A stretch of DNA of 64,000 nt from Nitrosomonas sp. Its GTDB lineage: Bacteria > Pseudomonadota > Gammaproteobacteria > Burkholderiales > Nitrosomonadaceae. The notes under the pieces were generated by a model that was not told where the DNA came from, searched no databases, and saw nothing but the letters and a program-made list of their open reading frames with translations. Shown here piece after piece: positions 7,926 through 17,226 of this stretch. The stretch is taken from positions 3,567,485 through 3,631,484 of the forward strand of contig JALDQW010000001.1 of NCBI GenBank assembly GCA_031316255.1. Direction: 5' to 3'. How positions within the stretch are numbered: position 1 is the first letter of the stretch; each line of letters opens with the position of its first letter. The translations under genes were made by a program, and so were the position numbers.

Positions 7926-10253
7926 ATGAGTATTCATCTTGATGATTACAAAGAATTACTGGAAAATCTGGAGCCTGAATCAACAGCACTGCTCAAGAAT
8001 GCCTGGCCCGAAGCGGTCAAGGTTTTTTCACCGCGCGGGCTGGATAATTACCTTAAAGGGGTATCCGCGCTGCGCAACCTGGGACGGGGACGCAACCTGG
8101 TTGACTGCTGGATCGACGAAATTCCACAGGTTGCCAAGGAAATTGGCGAGGACGTGATCGTTGAACTTGCGACATCGGTTTTGGCATTAGCTTCAAAAAC
8201 ATCAGGGGCAGTCATCGAATTGGTACTGGCTACCGCACCTACGGCAGCCAGGCGTCTGGGTGATGCGAATCTGTTCCTGAATTATCTGCAATTTCTCAAC
8301 ACCTTGATTGCACAAGCGCCACGCGGTATTCGTCCGATGCTCGACAAACTGGAAATCTTGTTCGAGCAACTCACGCTGGGTGGATTACGCCGTTGGGCCA
8401 TGTGGGGCGCACATGCGCACCGTACCGATTACGAAGAACAAGTTCAATATTTTGGCCTGGAATCGAAGGAATCACTGGCCGTTCTGCAGAAAGAGCGCAA
8501 AGGCACGCTGTTTGTTGACGTACAGCGTCGCATCAACATGTATCTGCGCGCGCTCTGGGCGCGGGATTTTTTCATGAAACCGACATCCGGCGATTTTGAA
8601 ACACGCGAAGGCTACAAGCCGTTTATCGAAAACTATTTCATTCATTTGCCGGACGCGTTTGACAATTATGGCGATGTCTCAGCCACCGAGGTTTATCGCG
8701 CTGCAGCTGCGCATACCGCAGCACACCTGGTTGAAACAAAGCAACCCATCTCTGCTGAAGGGCTCAATCCCATGCAAATGGCTGTGATTTCCGTCATTGA
8801 AGACGCGCGTGTGGAAGAACTGTCAATCCGGCGTTTTCCCGGTTTGCGTAAAACCTGGGGCAGCCTGCACACCGCCACACCAGATATGGGCGCCAGCATA
8901 GGGAATTATCTTAACCGATTAGCGCGCGCACTCGTCGATCCTTGCTATAAAGATAATGACAAATGGATCACGGAAGGCCGCCGTTTGTTTAAAGCCGCAC
9001 AGGAAAAACTCGGCAGTCACCAGATTTCCTGGGATATCGGCGTGCAGCTCGCGCACAGTATCCGCGATAAAAACCTGCCGTATAACCCGCGCACCGATGT
9101 GTTAACCGCGCCGTATCGTGACGACAACCGTTATTTCTGGGAGTTTGAGGAATTTGATTTCAACAAATCCCTGAGTGCCGGTTTCGAAGCACCCAAACAG
9201 GTGCGTAAATATGTCAACGTGATGGAACTGGCCAACGAGATAGAAGTCGAAACCGCCGGTGACGACGCGCAGGAAATCTGGGTGATGGGCTCAGAATTTT
9301 TTCCGTATGAAGACAACGGCGTCTCATTCAACGACATGGAAGGCAAGGAACCCGTATCGCCGCCCTTCCATTACTCAGAATGGGACTACCAGATCCAGCT
9401 GGAGCGTCCCGATTGGGCAACGGTACAGGAAAAACGCGCCAAAATGGGCGACATGCAATGCATTGACGAAATCGCCACGCAATACAAACGTGAAATTGCG
9501 CGCATGAAATTCCTGCTCGACGCCATGCAACCGCAAGGCACGCGGCGCATCCGCAAACTCGAGGACGGCGATGACATCGACATCAACGCCGCAATCCACT
9601 CGATGACCGACATTCGTATGGGCATGCAGCCTGATCCCCGCATTATGATGCGTTCGATCCGTAAAATCCGTGATATTTCGGTATTGGTACTGCTTGATAT
9701 GTCCGAATCAACCAACGAAAAAGTCGCCGGACAGGAATTCACTGTGTTGGAACTCACGCGCCAGGCCTGCGTACTGCTGGCCAACGCCATCGACAAAATC
9801 GGAGACCCGTTTGCGATTCACGGCTTCTGCTCCGATGGCCGCCATGACGTGGAATATTACCGCTACAAGGACTTTGAACAACCGTACAATGAAATACCCA
9901 AGGCCAAGCTGGCGGGCATGACAGGGCAACTCTCCACGCGCATGGGCGCGGCCATCCGTCATGCCAGCCACTATCTGAAATTGCAGAAATCGTCGAAAAA
10001 ACTGCTGCTCGTCATCACCGACGGCGAACCTGCCGACGTCGACGTACGTGACCCGCAATATCTGCGCTTCGACACCAAGAAAGCTGTCGAAGAAGCATCC
10101 AGATCAGGCGTAGTCACCTATTGCATGAGTCTTGACCCAAGAGCCGATCAGTATGTATCGCGCATTTTTGGAGAGCGCAATTATATGGTGATTGATCATG
10201 TCGAGCGATTGCCTGAAAAACTGCCGGTGTTGTATGCAGGACTGACAAGATAA
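7926..10253 (+). CDS. cbbO: CbbO, von Willebrand A domain subunit of the RuBisCO activase
   Basis: 775 residues. The C-terminal 220 residues form a von Willebrand factor A domain with a MIDAS motif, LVLLDMSESTNE, and the downstream LLLVITDGEPAD strand. The rest is the large helical CbbO adaptor region, whose beta-propeller-less architecture matches NorD/CbbO proteins. CbbO binds the RuBisCO large subunit through the MIDAS and anchors the CbbQ ATPase. It closes the cbb operon and is followed by a terminator at 10382-10417. Confidence 0.95.
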   Translation: MSIHLDDYKELLENLEPESTALLKNAWPEAVKVFSPRGLDNYLKGVSALRNLGRGRNLVDCWIDEIPQVAKEIGEDVIVELATSVLALASKTSGAVIELVLATAPTAARRLGDANLFLNYLQFLNTLIAQAPRGIRPMLDKLEILFEQLTLGGLRRWAMWGAHAHRTDYEEQVQYFGLESKESLAVLQKERKGTLFVDVQRRINMYLRALWARDFFMKPTSGDFETREGYKPFIENYFIHLPDAFDNYGDVSATEVYRAAAAHTAAHLVETKQPISAEGLNPMQMAVISVIEDARVEELSIRRFPGLRKTWGSLHTATPDMGASIGNYLNRLARALVDPCYKDNDKWITEGRRLFKAAQEKLGSHQISWDIGVQLAHSIRDKNLPYNPRTDVLTAPYRDDNRYFWEFEEFDFNKSLSAGFEAPKQVRKYVNVMELANEIEVETAGDDAQEIWVMGSEFFPYEDNGVSFNDMEGKEPVSPPFHYSEWDYQIQLERPDWATVQEKRAKMGDMQCIDEIATQYKREIARMKFLLDAMQPQGTRRIRKLEDGDDIDINAAIHSMTDIRMGMQPDPRIMMRSIRKIRDISVLVLLDMSESTNEKVAGQEFTVLELTRQACVLLANAIDKIGDPFAIHGFCSDGRHDVEYYRYKDFEQPYNEIPKAKLAGMTGQLSTRMGAAIRHASHYLKLQKSSKKLLLVITDGEPADVDVRDPQYLRFDTKKAVEEASRSGVVTYCMSLDPRADQYVSRIFGERNYMVIDHVERLPEKLPVLYAGLTR

Positions 10254-10381
10254 ATACTCTCTATAAGTCACCTCTAAAAATTCAGCGTTTAAACAAACGT
10301 GGCGAAACAGAGAAGCAGGTAAGCAAGCAATCCGCGATACGGATGCTCGCAAACATAGACACTTAGCGACGCCCTAAATTC

Positions 10382-10417
10382 AAAAAACCTGCCTAACAGC
10401 GGGTTTTTTGTTTTTTT
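10382..10417 (+). terminator. Rho-independent terminator after cbbO
   Basis: AAAAAACCTGC (10382-10392) pairs with GCGGGTTTTTT (10399-10409), with a short loop, then a further T run. It ends the cbbQO transcript and argues against translation starts for the next gene upstream of about 10420. Confidence 0.8.
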
Positions 10418-10511
10418 CATATTGTCCAGCAAAGGATTAACAGCTGCTGGATTGATTATTATCAAGCATGACAGGATAATCAAATACTCGCTAATTTTCC
10501 CCGTAAAAATC

Positions 10512-13085
10512 ATGAAAATACCGCGTTCAATGATTCATTACCTGCAGGACTTACCCGCTGACCTGATTCCCTTGGTCGAACAAATCGCAACACTGGCCAC
10601 TGATTTGCGCTGGACCTGGAGTCATGCAGGCGATACCGTGTGGAAAGCGATGGACCCTGTATTATGGGAGCAAAGCGAGAATCCACTGGTCGTTTTGCAG
10701 AATCTGCCCCGTGAACGCCTTGAAGAACTTAACCGGAACACGCAATTCAAACGTCATCTGAAAAACCTGGTCAATGCGCGCAGCAGTTACTGCGATTGTT
10801 GCGGCTGGTTCGGCGAGGTACATGGGGATGCGCCGTTAAAGGGTGTGGCGTATTTCAGTATGGAGTTTGGTCTGGGCGAAGCACTGCCTTTGTATGCGGG
10901 CGGGCTTGGTGTTTTGGCGGGCGATTACCTCAAGGCGGCGAGCGATCTCGCAGTACCGGTAACCGCAATCGGCCTGCTTTATCAGGAAGGTTATTTTCGG
11001 CAAGTACTCGATGAATCGAAGTGGCAGCAGGAAGTGTATCCCTACAACGACTCCAGCACAATGCCGCTTCGACCCGTACTGGCGCATAACGGCAGCTGGC
11101 TGGCTATTCCCATCGAGCTTCCTGGCCGCACTGCGCGCTTTCATGTCTGGGAAGTGCAGGTAGGCCGGGTGCGATTGTATCTGCTCGACAGCAACGACCC
11201 CTTGAACAATCCGCTCGACCGCGGCATCACCAGCAAGTTGTACGGCGGCGGTGAAGAAATGCGCCTGGTGCAGGAAATAGCATTGGGCATAGGTGGTTGG
11301 CGGTTAATTCAGGCCTTGGGACTCGAGATTGACATCTGCCACTTGAATGAAGGACACGCTGCATTTGTGACTCTGGAACGCGCGCGCTGTTTTAAAGAAA
11401 AGAATCAAGTGGATTTCTGGCAGGCGCTCTGGGCGACCCGGCCCGGCAATCTGTTCACCACCCATACGCCTGTGGCAGCCGGATTTGATACCTATCACCG
11501 CGATTTACTGGCTAAATACGGACTCATTTATGCAAAAGCCCTGGGAGTGGCGCCTGCAGAACTGATTGCCCTGGGTCGCCGCAACGAAAATGACGGTAAC
11601 GAACCGTTCAATATGGCGTATCTGGCAGCACGCACCTGCGCCAGGATCAATGGTGTGAGCCGTCTGCACCGTACGGTAAGCCAAAACATTTTCCAGGGTC
11701 TGTATCCATACTGGCCGCAATGTGAAGTACCAGTGACATATGTCACCAATGGGGTGCATGTGCCGTCTTGGGACTCATCCTGGGCTGACGAGATCTGGAC
11801 CCGCTCCTGCGGAAAAGACCGCTGGCTGAGTACGGAAAACGCGTTGGCATCGGCAATTGGAACGCTGAGCGATGAAGCGCTATGGAATTTCCGCGGGCAA
11901 GAACGCGCCGACCTTGTATACCATGCACGCCAGCGGTTGCGCCGACAATTTGGACACCACGCCGTCGCGGCAACTACCGCCCAACAAGTGGAGCAGATTC
12001 TTGATCCCAATATTCTCACACTCGGATTTGCCCGCCGCTTCACTGCTTACAAGCGCCCTAACCTGCTGTTGCACGATCCCGAACGCTTCATGCGCTTGCT
12101 GCTCAATCCGGAACGTCCCGTGCAGATTGTCGTTGCCGGCAAAGCACATCCGAACGATACCGAAGGCAAACGATTTATTCAACAATGGGCGCAATTTGCC
12201 GCACGCCCGGAAGTTCGCATGCGGGTGGTATTTCTCGAAGACTATGATATCGCGCTTGCACAGGAAATGGTGCAAGGTATTGATCTATGGATTAATACCC
12301 CGCGTCGTCCCTGGGAAGCCAGCGGCACCAGTGGCATGAAGGTACTGGTCAATGGCGGGTTGAACCTTTCGGAACTGGACGGCTGGTGGGCCGAGGCGTA
12401 CACGCCGGAAGTCGGTTGGGCGCTGGGAGACGGCATGGCGCATGATGAACCGGACTGGAATCATATCGAGGCGGAACAATTGTACAGCGTACTGGAGAAT
12501 GAGATTGTACCCATGTTCTATGACCGCGATGCAATCGGCATCCCCCGTGCTTGGGTTGCCAGAGTGCGCGCCAGCATGTCAGCACTTGCACCGCAGTTCA
12601 GCACCAACCGTATGGTGCGCGAATATGTCGAGGAACTGTATATTCCCGCAGCCATTGCATTCCAGAATCGAACCGCTCAAGGTGGCGAAATCGGCAAAAC
12701 GCTGCACCGCTGGAATAAAACACTCATACAACACTGGCATGGCATTCATTTGAGTAATTGGTCGATATCCGCGGAAAACAATGGCTGGATATTTGAATTA
12801 CAGGCTTATCTCGGAGAAATTTCTCCTGATTCCATCCAAGTACAGATTTACGCTGATCCGATTGAATCGGACGCTGCCCCCGTCTGCCTGAACATGCAGC
12901 GACATGCCAGCATCCCCGGCACCGCAAACGGGTATGTGTATAAAAGCAAGGTAAATACTATCCGTCCGTTCAGTGATTTTACGCCCCGCGTCGTGGCGTA
13001 CCAGCCCGATGCGTTGATACCGGCTGAAAATAATCTGATCTTATGGTGGTCAGGCGATAAAGTGCTTGAAAGCAGTGTTGTTTAG
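10512..13085 (+). CDS. glgP: Alpha-glucan (glycogen) phosphorylase
   Basis: The chosen ATG at 10512 gives 857 residues; an earlier in-frame start at 10422 sits against the cbbO terminator and encodes an unconvincing leader, and an ATG at 10530 is also possible. The N-terminal domain (LVEQIATLATDLRWTWSHAG) is the DUF3417 module of the GlgP/maltodextrin phosphorylase subfamily. Visible catalytic regions are VAYFSMEFGLGEALPLYAGG, HLNEGHAAFVTLE and, for the pyridoxal phosphate site, WEASGTSGMKVLVNGGLNLS. It releases glucose 1-phosphate from storage glycogen, which ammonia oxidisers are known to accumulate. It stands alone between the cbb and B12 operons. Confidence 0.93.
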   Translation: MKIPRSMIHYLQDLPADLIPLVEQIATLATDLRWTWSHAGDTVWKAMDPVLWEQSENPLVVLQNLPRERLEELNRNTQFKRHLKNLVNARSSYCDCCGWFGEVHGDAPLKGVAYFSMEFGLGEALPLYAGGLGVLAGDYLKAASDLAVPVTAIGLLYQEGYFRQVLDESKWQQEVYPYNDSSTMPLRPVLAHNGSWLAIPIELPGRTARFHVWEVQVGRVRLYLLDSNDPLNNPLDRGITSKLYGGGEEMRLVQEIALGIGGWRLIQALGLEIDICHLNEGHAAFVTLERARCFKEKNQVDFWQALWATRPGNLFTTHTPVAAGFDTYHRDLLAKYGLIYAKALGVAPAELIALGRRNENDGNEPFNMAYLAARTCARINGVSRLHRTVSQNIFQGLYPYWPQCEVPVTYVTNGVHVPSWDSSWADEIWTRSCGKDRWLSTENALASAIGTLSDEALWNFRGQERADLVYHARQRLRRQFGHHAVAATTAQQVEQILDPNILTLGFARRFTAYKRPNLLLHDPERFMRLLLNPERPVQIVVAGKAHPNDTEGKRFIQQWAQFAARPEVRMRVVFLEDYDIALAQEMVQGIDLWINTPRRPWEASGTSGMKVLVNGGLNLSELDGWWAEAYTPEVGWALGDGMAHDEPDWNHIEAEQLYSVLENEIVPMFYDRDAIGIPRAWVARVRASMSALAPQFSTNRMVREYVEELYIPAAIAFQNRTAQGGEIGKTLHRWNKTLIQHWHGIHLSNWSISAENNGWIFELQAYLGEISPDSIQVQIYADPIESDAAPVCLNMQRHASIPGTANGYVYKSKVNTIRPFSDFTPRVVAYQPDALIPAENNLILWWSGDKVLESSVV

Positions 13086-13133
13086 GTGGAGTTGTTCAGG
13101 CATTCTTTGACAAGTTTAAACGATTACGCGTGA

Positions 13134-13748
13134 TTACAGATCAATGCCCTTTTGCGCCATTATTCCAGCTTGAAATGCATGCTTGACATCGCGCATCTCG
13201 GTCACCGTATCGGCCGCTTCACAAAGGGCTTCTGGCGCAGCACGCCCGGTAATCACGACATGCTGCATAACCGGACGGCTTTTCAGATCTTCCAGCACGC
13301 TGTCCATCTCCAGCCAACCGTATTTAAGCGGATAGGTCAGCTCATCGATAACCACCAAATCAATTTCAGGGTCGCGCAGCATTTCCTGGACAATCCGCCA
13401 GCCTTGGCGTGCTGTCTCACTGTCACGTTCAAGATCCTGCGTATCCCAGGTAAAGCCTTCGCCGAGCACATGCCAGACGACATTGGCCTGCCGCCGGAAA
13501 AAAGCTTCTTCGCCGGTATCCGAACGGCCTTTGATAAACTGCGCAACGCCCACACGCATGCCATGTCCCAGTGCGCGCGCAACCATACCGAACGCCGAAC
13601 TCGATTTACCCTTGCCATTGCCAGTCAGCACCAGCAGCAGACCTTTTGCCTGATCAGCACGCGCAATTGCAGCATCGACAACATTTTTTTTACGCTGCAT
13701 ACGGTTGCGGTAACGCGCGGCTTTATCCGCATTTCCTGAAGCGGTCAT
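13134..13748 (-). CDS. cobO: Cob(I)alamin adenosyltransferase, CobA/CobO type
   Basis: 204 residues. The P-loop variant LLLVLTGNGKGKSSSAFGMV (residues about 36-55) and the VVIDELTYPLKYGW region define this family. It transfers the adenosyl group of ATP to cob(I)alamin or corrinoid. It is the third gene downstream of the cobalamin riboswitch and starts 3 bases after the preceding stop. In this setting it converts imported B12 to the coenzyme form. Confidence 0.95.
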   Translation of the reverse strand: MTASGNADKAARYRNRMQRKKNVVDAAIARADQAKGLLLVLTGNGKGKSSSAFGMVARALGHGMRVGVAQFIKGRSDTGEEAFFRRQANVVWHVLGEGFTWDTQDLERDSETARQGWRIVQEMLRDPEIDLVVIDELTYPLKYGWLEMDSVLEDLKSRPVMQHVVITGRAAPEALCEAADTVTEMRDVKHAFQAGIMAQKGIDL

Positions 13749-13751
13749 CGA

Positions 13752-14351
13752 CTAACCGGCTACTTTTCCGTGCATATTGGATTGCCGATAAATCAAAACG
13801 TAAGCGGCATGCACCACGATTGCAATACCGGTATAAAACAAAAATGACTCAACATACAACGGAAAATATTCCAAAGAACGGCCGGCAAATTCAATCCATG
13901 TGGTGTCAGTAAAATGGCCCGAGAAAAAATAAAAACCGCCGCTGGAAAATAATTCGCAGAGTGTTAAACCGGCCAACATGCACAACGACAACGGCTGTAA
14001 GGTGCGCCAGTTGAATTGATACTGCCCGGCATACCCGCGCCCTGCCAGCCATAACGCAGCATACGCCGGTAACAGAAAAACATACGCAGGCGTCAAACAG
14101 AAACCGCTGGCCCCACCCCAGGTATACGCGGCAAAATCAAGCCACCAGCTTAATGCCAGAAAACCCGGCAAAGACCAGATTGTTCGCAAATAGACTCCGG
14201 CTAGAAAGAATACTGCCCATGACGCACCCGGAAGGTTATGCATATCGGCAAAATGATGACCGCGCGTGATAATCATCAATATTACCAGCATGAATGCAAT
14301 CAGCAACTGATTGCGAGTGGATAAAGTCAATGCAGTCGATAATGAAAACAT
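13752..14351 (-). CDS. BtuM-like B12 transport membrane protein (solitary ECF S-component type)
   Basis: 199 residues with about six hydrophobic segments. It sits between btuB and cobO under a B12 riboswitch, the position of the predicted transporter BtuM. RGHHFADMHNLPGASWAVFF near residue 30 and a conserved-looking Cys at about residue 85 (ASGFCLTPAY) fit BtuM, in which a Cys coordinates the cobalt of cobalamin. I recognise the family from these features and context, not from an alignment. It would move cobalamin across the inner membrane after BtuB brings it into the periplasm. No ECF ATPase genes are in the window. Confidence 0.65.
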   Translation of the reverse strand: MFSLSTALTLSTRNQLLIAFMLVILMIITRGHHFADMHNLPGASWAVFFLAGVYLRTIWSLPGFLALSWWLDFAAYTWGGASGFCLTPAYVFLLPAYAALWLAGRGYAGQYQFNWRTLQPLSLCMLAGLTLCELFSSGGFYFFSGHFTDTTWIEFAGRSLEYFPLYVESFLFYTGIAIVVHAAYVLIYRQSNMHGKVAG

Positions 14352-14365
14352 GTGTTAACTCCTTG

Positions 14366-16258
14366 TTAAGGTTGATAGCGTAAAGTGGCGAAAAAATTGC
14401 GTCCCGGTTGATTGAAAAATCTGGCTGTTTCATAATGTTCATTGAACAGGTTTTCGATGCGTCCCTGTAATCGCCAGTGCTTGCTCAGCGCATACTCAGC
14501 ACGCAGGTCGAACTTGACGTAACTATCCAATTTAAGCGTATTCCCAAGGTCGTCAAAACGCTCGCCTTCGGCCAGAAATATTGCCCCAAGCCTGTATTTA
14601 CCGAACTGGCGGTCTGCATCGAGACGAAACGACTGCTGCGCGCGTCTGGGTAATATGTTACCGTTATTTGTGTCTGATGCGCGATTCTCCGGATCCAGGA
14701 ATGTAAGATTGCCATTGAGCACCCAGCCCCGGATGTGTGTACTGAGCACCGCCTCCAGTCCCTGAATAATTGCCTTATCAATATTGTCAACTTTACCATT
14801 GGCAATGTTAAATGCAATCAGATCGTTTACCCGGGTTTCATAAACATTCAACGACCAGTTACCCCAATTGGCTCTGCCACGTACACCGAATTCCAGGGTA
14901 CGCGATTTTTCAGGACTCAGATCAGGATTACCCGAGAATGGGGGTGGAAAATAAAGCTCATTAAATGTCGGCGCTTTAAATGCCGTCGCGAAATTCGCCG
15001 TCAACCGTATATTTTCTGAAATCTTATACCCCGTTCCAACACCACCAGTCATGAATGTCCCAAACTGTTCGTTTAAATCGATCCGGCCGGACAGTTGATT
15101 GTTAAATGAAGCAACTTTCGCCTGATGCTGCGCAAAAACACCCCAGTTGTGCCTTGAAGTCTCCGTAAATGCTGTTGTACTGTCAACCGCGTCATGCTGA
15201 TAATCCGTACCAATTGTCAACAAGTGATTCTCATGCAGCGTAAAATCATTCAGTATTGAAATGGTATCGCGCATGGTATTAAAGCGTGATGTCAAATCAC
15301 GACCACTGAAACTGTCCAGATAATCCTTGCTGCGCCCGGCAATGACGTTTAACCGCCAAAAATCGACCGGAGCATACTTTAATGAACCGCCGAAAACCTG
15401 CTGCATGAGTTCTGATTTATTCGGTGAAATAAACCCGGGGAATGGATCGCTGGCGTCAAACTCGGTTCTGCCATCGGATTGCATAAAATTTCCACCGATT
15501 TCAAGTCCATTCTTAAAACGGTAACCCGCATTTGCAGAACCCGACACATTGCGATAACCGTCCCGATCGGGATCGGGATTACTTGAAAAGCATCCTGCAA
15601 AAACCGACCCGGTGCAACTGTTAAAACCTTTTGTCTCCCTGCCGCTCGCTGTCAGATTAAACCAACCTTGCCCATTGTTTCCAGACAATCCCACAGAACC
15701 ATTCAGCGAACCGAAACTGCCGCCGCCAAAACTGAATACCGGTGTTAAACCGCGTTTGCCGTCGCCTTTGCGCGTAAAAATCTGGATAACGCCGCCAATC
15801 GCTTCGGAACCATACAGACTCGAACGCGGGCCACGAACAATTTCGATACGCTCAATCTGCTCAATCGGAATATTTTCGAATGGCGTAGTGCCAGAAGTGG
15901 CTGAGCCCACTTTGATTCCATCAATCAAAACCAGGACATGATCGGTTTCTGTCCCGCGCATCTGCATAAAGGTACTTTTTCCGGGACCGCCATTGTTGAC
16001 AATACTAATGCCGGGCGTACCCCGCAATAAATCATGAATTGAACGTGCTTGCTGGCGTTCAATATCTTCGCGCGTTATAACCGTCGTCGCCGCCAGCGAT
16101 GCATCGGCCGTTTGCGCTGTGCGTGTCGCTGTGACAACAATCGGTTCTTTATGGTGAACCGGAAAACTGTTTCCGGCCCAGACCGGTGCTGTTAATATGC
16201 TGAAAAACCCCAGTACAGTGAGCTTCGCAATTGCCGGTAAATGGCTTTGTTGTAACAT
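14366..16258 (-). CDS. btuB: BtuB-type TonB-dependent vitamin B12 receptor
   Basis: 630 residues from the ATG at 16256-16258, chosen because GGAGG lies just upstream and a signal peptide (LTVLGFFSILTAPVWAG) follows. An in-frame TTG at 16327 would add an unlikely leader. The TonB box region EPIVVTATRT, the plug domain (DLLRGTPGISIVNNGGPGKS, then IERIEIVRGPRSSLYGSEAI) and a 22-strand barrel ending in an aromatic-rich strand (GRNFFATLRYQP) are all visible. It imports cobalamin across the outer membrane. The riboswitch upstream makes expression respond to B12. Confidence 0.93.
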   Translation of the reverse strand: MLQQSHLPAIAKLTVLGFFSILTAPVWAGNSFPVHHKEPIVVTATRTAQTADASLAATTVITREDIERQQARSIHDLLRGTPGISIVNNGGPGKSTFMQMRGTETDHVLVLIDGIKVGSATSGTTPFENIPIEQIERIEIVRGPRSSLYGSEAIGGVIQIFTRKGDGKRGLTPVFSFGGGSFGSLNGSVGLSGNNGQGWFNLTASGRETKGFNSCTGSVFAGCFSSNPDPDRDGYRNVSGSANAGYRFKNGLEIGGNFMQSDGRTEFDASDPFPGFISPNKSELMQQVFGGSLKYAPVDFWRLNVIAGRSKDYLDSFSGRDLTSRFNTMRDTISILNDFTLHENHLLTIGTDYQHDAVDSTTAFTETSRHNWGVFAQHQAKVASFNNQLSGRIDLNEQFGTFMTGGVGTGYKISENIRLTANFATAFKAPTFNELYFPPPFSGNPDLSPEKSRTLEFGVRGRANWGNWSLNVYETRVNDLIAFNIANGKVDNIDKAIIQGLEAVLSTHIRGWVLNGNLTFLDPENRASDTNNGNILPRRAQQSFRLDADRQFGKYRLGAIFLAEGERFDDLGNTLKLDSYVKFDLRAEYALSKHWRLQGRIENLFNEHYETARFFNQPGRNFFATLRYQP

Positions 16259-16379
16259 TTTTTCCTCCGCGCCGCCCGCGCGATATCCGTTTAAAAGAAT
16301 TGCAGAGGAAAAACAAAAACGACCCAATCAGAAAGGAAACGCCAATACCATATATCGCCCTCCGCAATACCATTGTTTT

Positions 16380-16665
16380 ACTTCAGGCCGGTCTCCGGAC
16401 TCATGAGCGGAAATTAATCCAGACTTGCGCCTTCCCATGCGATATATCGACACAGTGGCATCTTGCAAATCTTTAAGAAAAAGTGTTAATCCATCTTTTC
16501 TTGACTCATCTACCGTTGCGGGGGCAGTGCTGGTTTTGTTGTCTTGCAATTATGATCGCCATAACTATTGCCACTTATCATGGACGAATTACATCAATGC
16601 AATTTAACGCACCAGCTTCCCGTTTAACTTCTTGAAAAATTCAAAAGGCACCCGAGGTAAGGGTG
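16380..16665 (-). promoter_or_regulatory. Cobalamin riboswitch in the btuB leader
   Basis: On the minus strand the conserved parts occur in order: GGTGCC (near 16650), AACGGGAA then GCTGGTG (about 16605-16625), the CTGCCCCCGCAACGGTAG core (about 16510-16528), GCCACTG (about 16453-16459), ATGGGAAGGCG (about 16430-16440) and the terminal GAGTCCGGAGACCGGCCTG box (16383-16402). The btuB ribosome site lies about 110 bases beyond the 3' end, inside a GC-rich stretch that could be sequestered. B12 binding should repress btuB, the BtuM-like gene and cobO. Confidence 0.93.
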
Positions 16666-16796
16666 CGCAGACTACAGAACCAATAACAACCTGTCAAGTG
16701 ATATTAAAAAACGGGGTGGTAAGTATCTGATACCGGAAGCAGCGGGTATCAAACATTGACTGCGGCAAGATGGCGATGTTGGACACTGCATTCAAT

Positions 16797-17219
16797 TCAG
16801 AATGAATCATCACCTTGATCTGTTTTTTCATTTTTCTTCAACCGCATAATTTGCCGCCGGTCACGTTTTGTCGGCCTTCCTTTACTATAAAAGGGTTTCG
16901 GTTGCGTCTTTAAACGTTCAGAGATAATCTCACGCTGTTTGCAGCTTTCTTCAGTTTCCCGATACAGTTGCTGAGCAATCGATGCGGATCCCCGTTTATT
17001 GCTTAACGCCAATACTTTGATTTCATATTGATAATTCCCAATACGAATCTTCATAGCGTCACCGATTGTGAGTGTCTTGGCCGGCTTTACCCGGTCGCCG
17101 TTCAAAATGACTCTGCCACGTTCAATGGCTTCTGCTGCCAACGAACGTGTTTTAAAAAAACGGGCTGCAAAAAGCCATTTATCTATACGAAATTTTTCTG
17201 TGGTTTTTGCATCTTGCAT
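16797..17219 (-). CDS. hslR: HslR (heat shock protein 15), S4-domain ribosome recycling factor
   Basis: 140 residues from the ATG at 17217-17219. A TTG ten codons upstream overlaps the preceding gene and is less likely. The S4 RNA-binding domain is clear: FRIDKWLFAARFFKTRSLAA, then AIERGRVILNGDRVKPAKTL. A basic C-terminal tail follows (KPFYSKGRPTKRDRRQIMRL), as in Hsp15. Family members bind stalled 50S subunits carrying nascent chains. It starts 8 bases after the stop of the hydrolase-OsmC gene and is cotranscribed with it. Confidence 0.88.
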   Translation of the reverse strand: MQDAKTTEKFRIDKWLFAARFFKTRSLAAEAIERGRVILNGDRVKPAKTLTIGDAMKIRIGNYQYEIKVLALSNKRGSASIAQQLYRETEESCKQREIISERLKTQPKPFYSKGRPTKRDRRQIMRLKKNEKTDQGDDSF

Positions 17220-17226
17220 GCAAACT

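Noticed and set aside
10422..10511. N-terminal extension of the glycogen phosphorylase from a start at 10422
   Set aside because: It would begin only 5 bases after a strong terminator and encodes an atypical leader; the family start fits the ATG at 10512 or 10530.
11528..12043. 171-residue antisense frame in glgP
   Set aside because: It is antisense to conserved phosphorylase sequence; its composition (Arg/Ser-rich) is typical of a shadow frame.
16259..16327. N-terminal extension of BtuB
   Set aside because: The extra 23 residues would begin with TTG and precede a normal signal peptide; a GGAGG site marks the ATG at 16256-16258.
16328..16549. Short open frame on the minus strand
   Set aside because: It lies inside the cobalamin riboswitch and is better explained by the conserved RNA.
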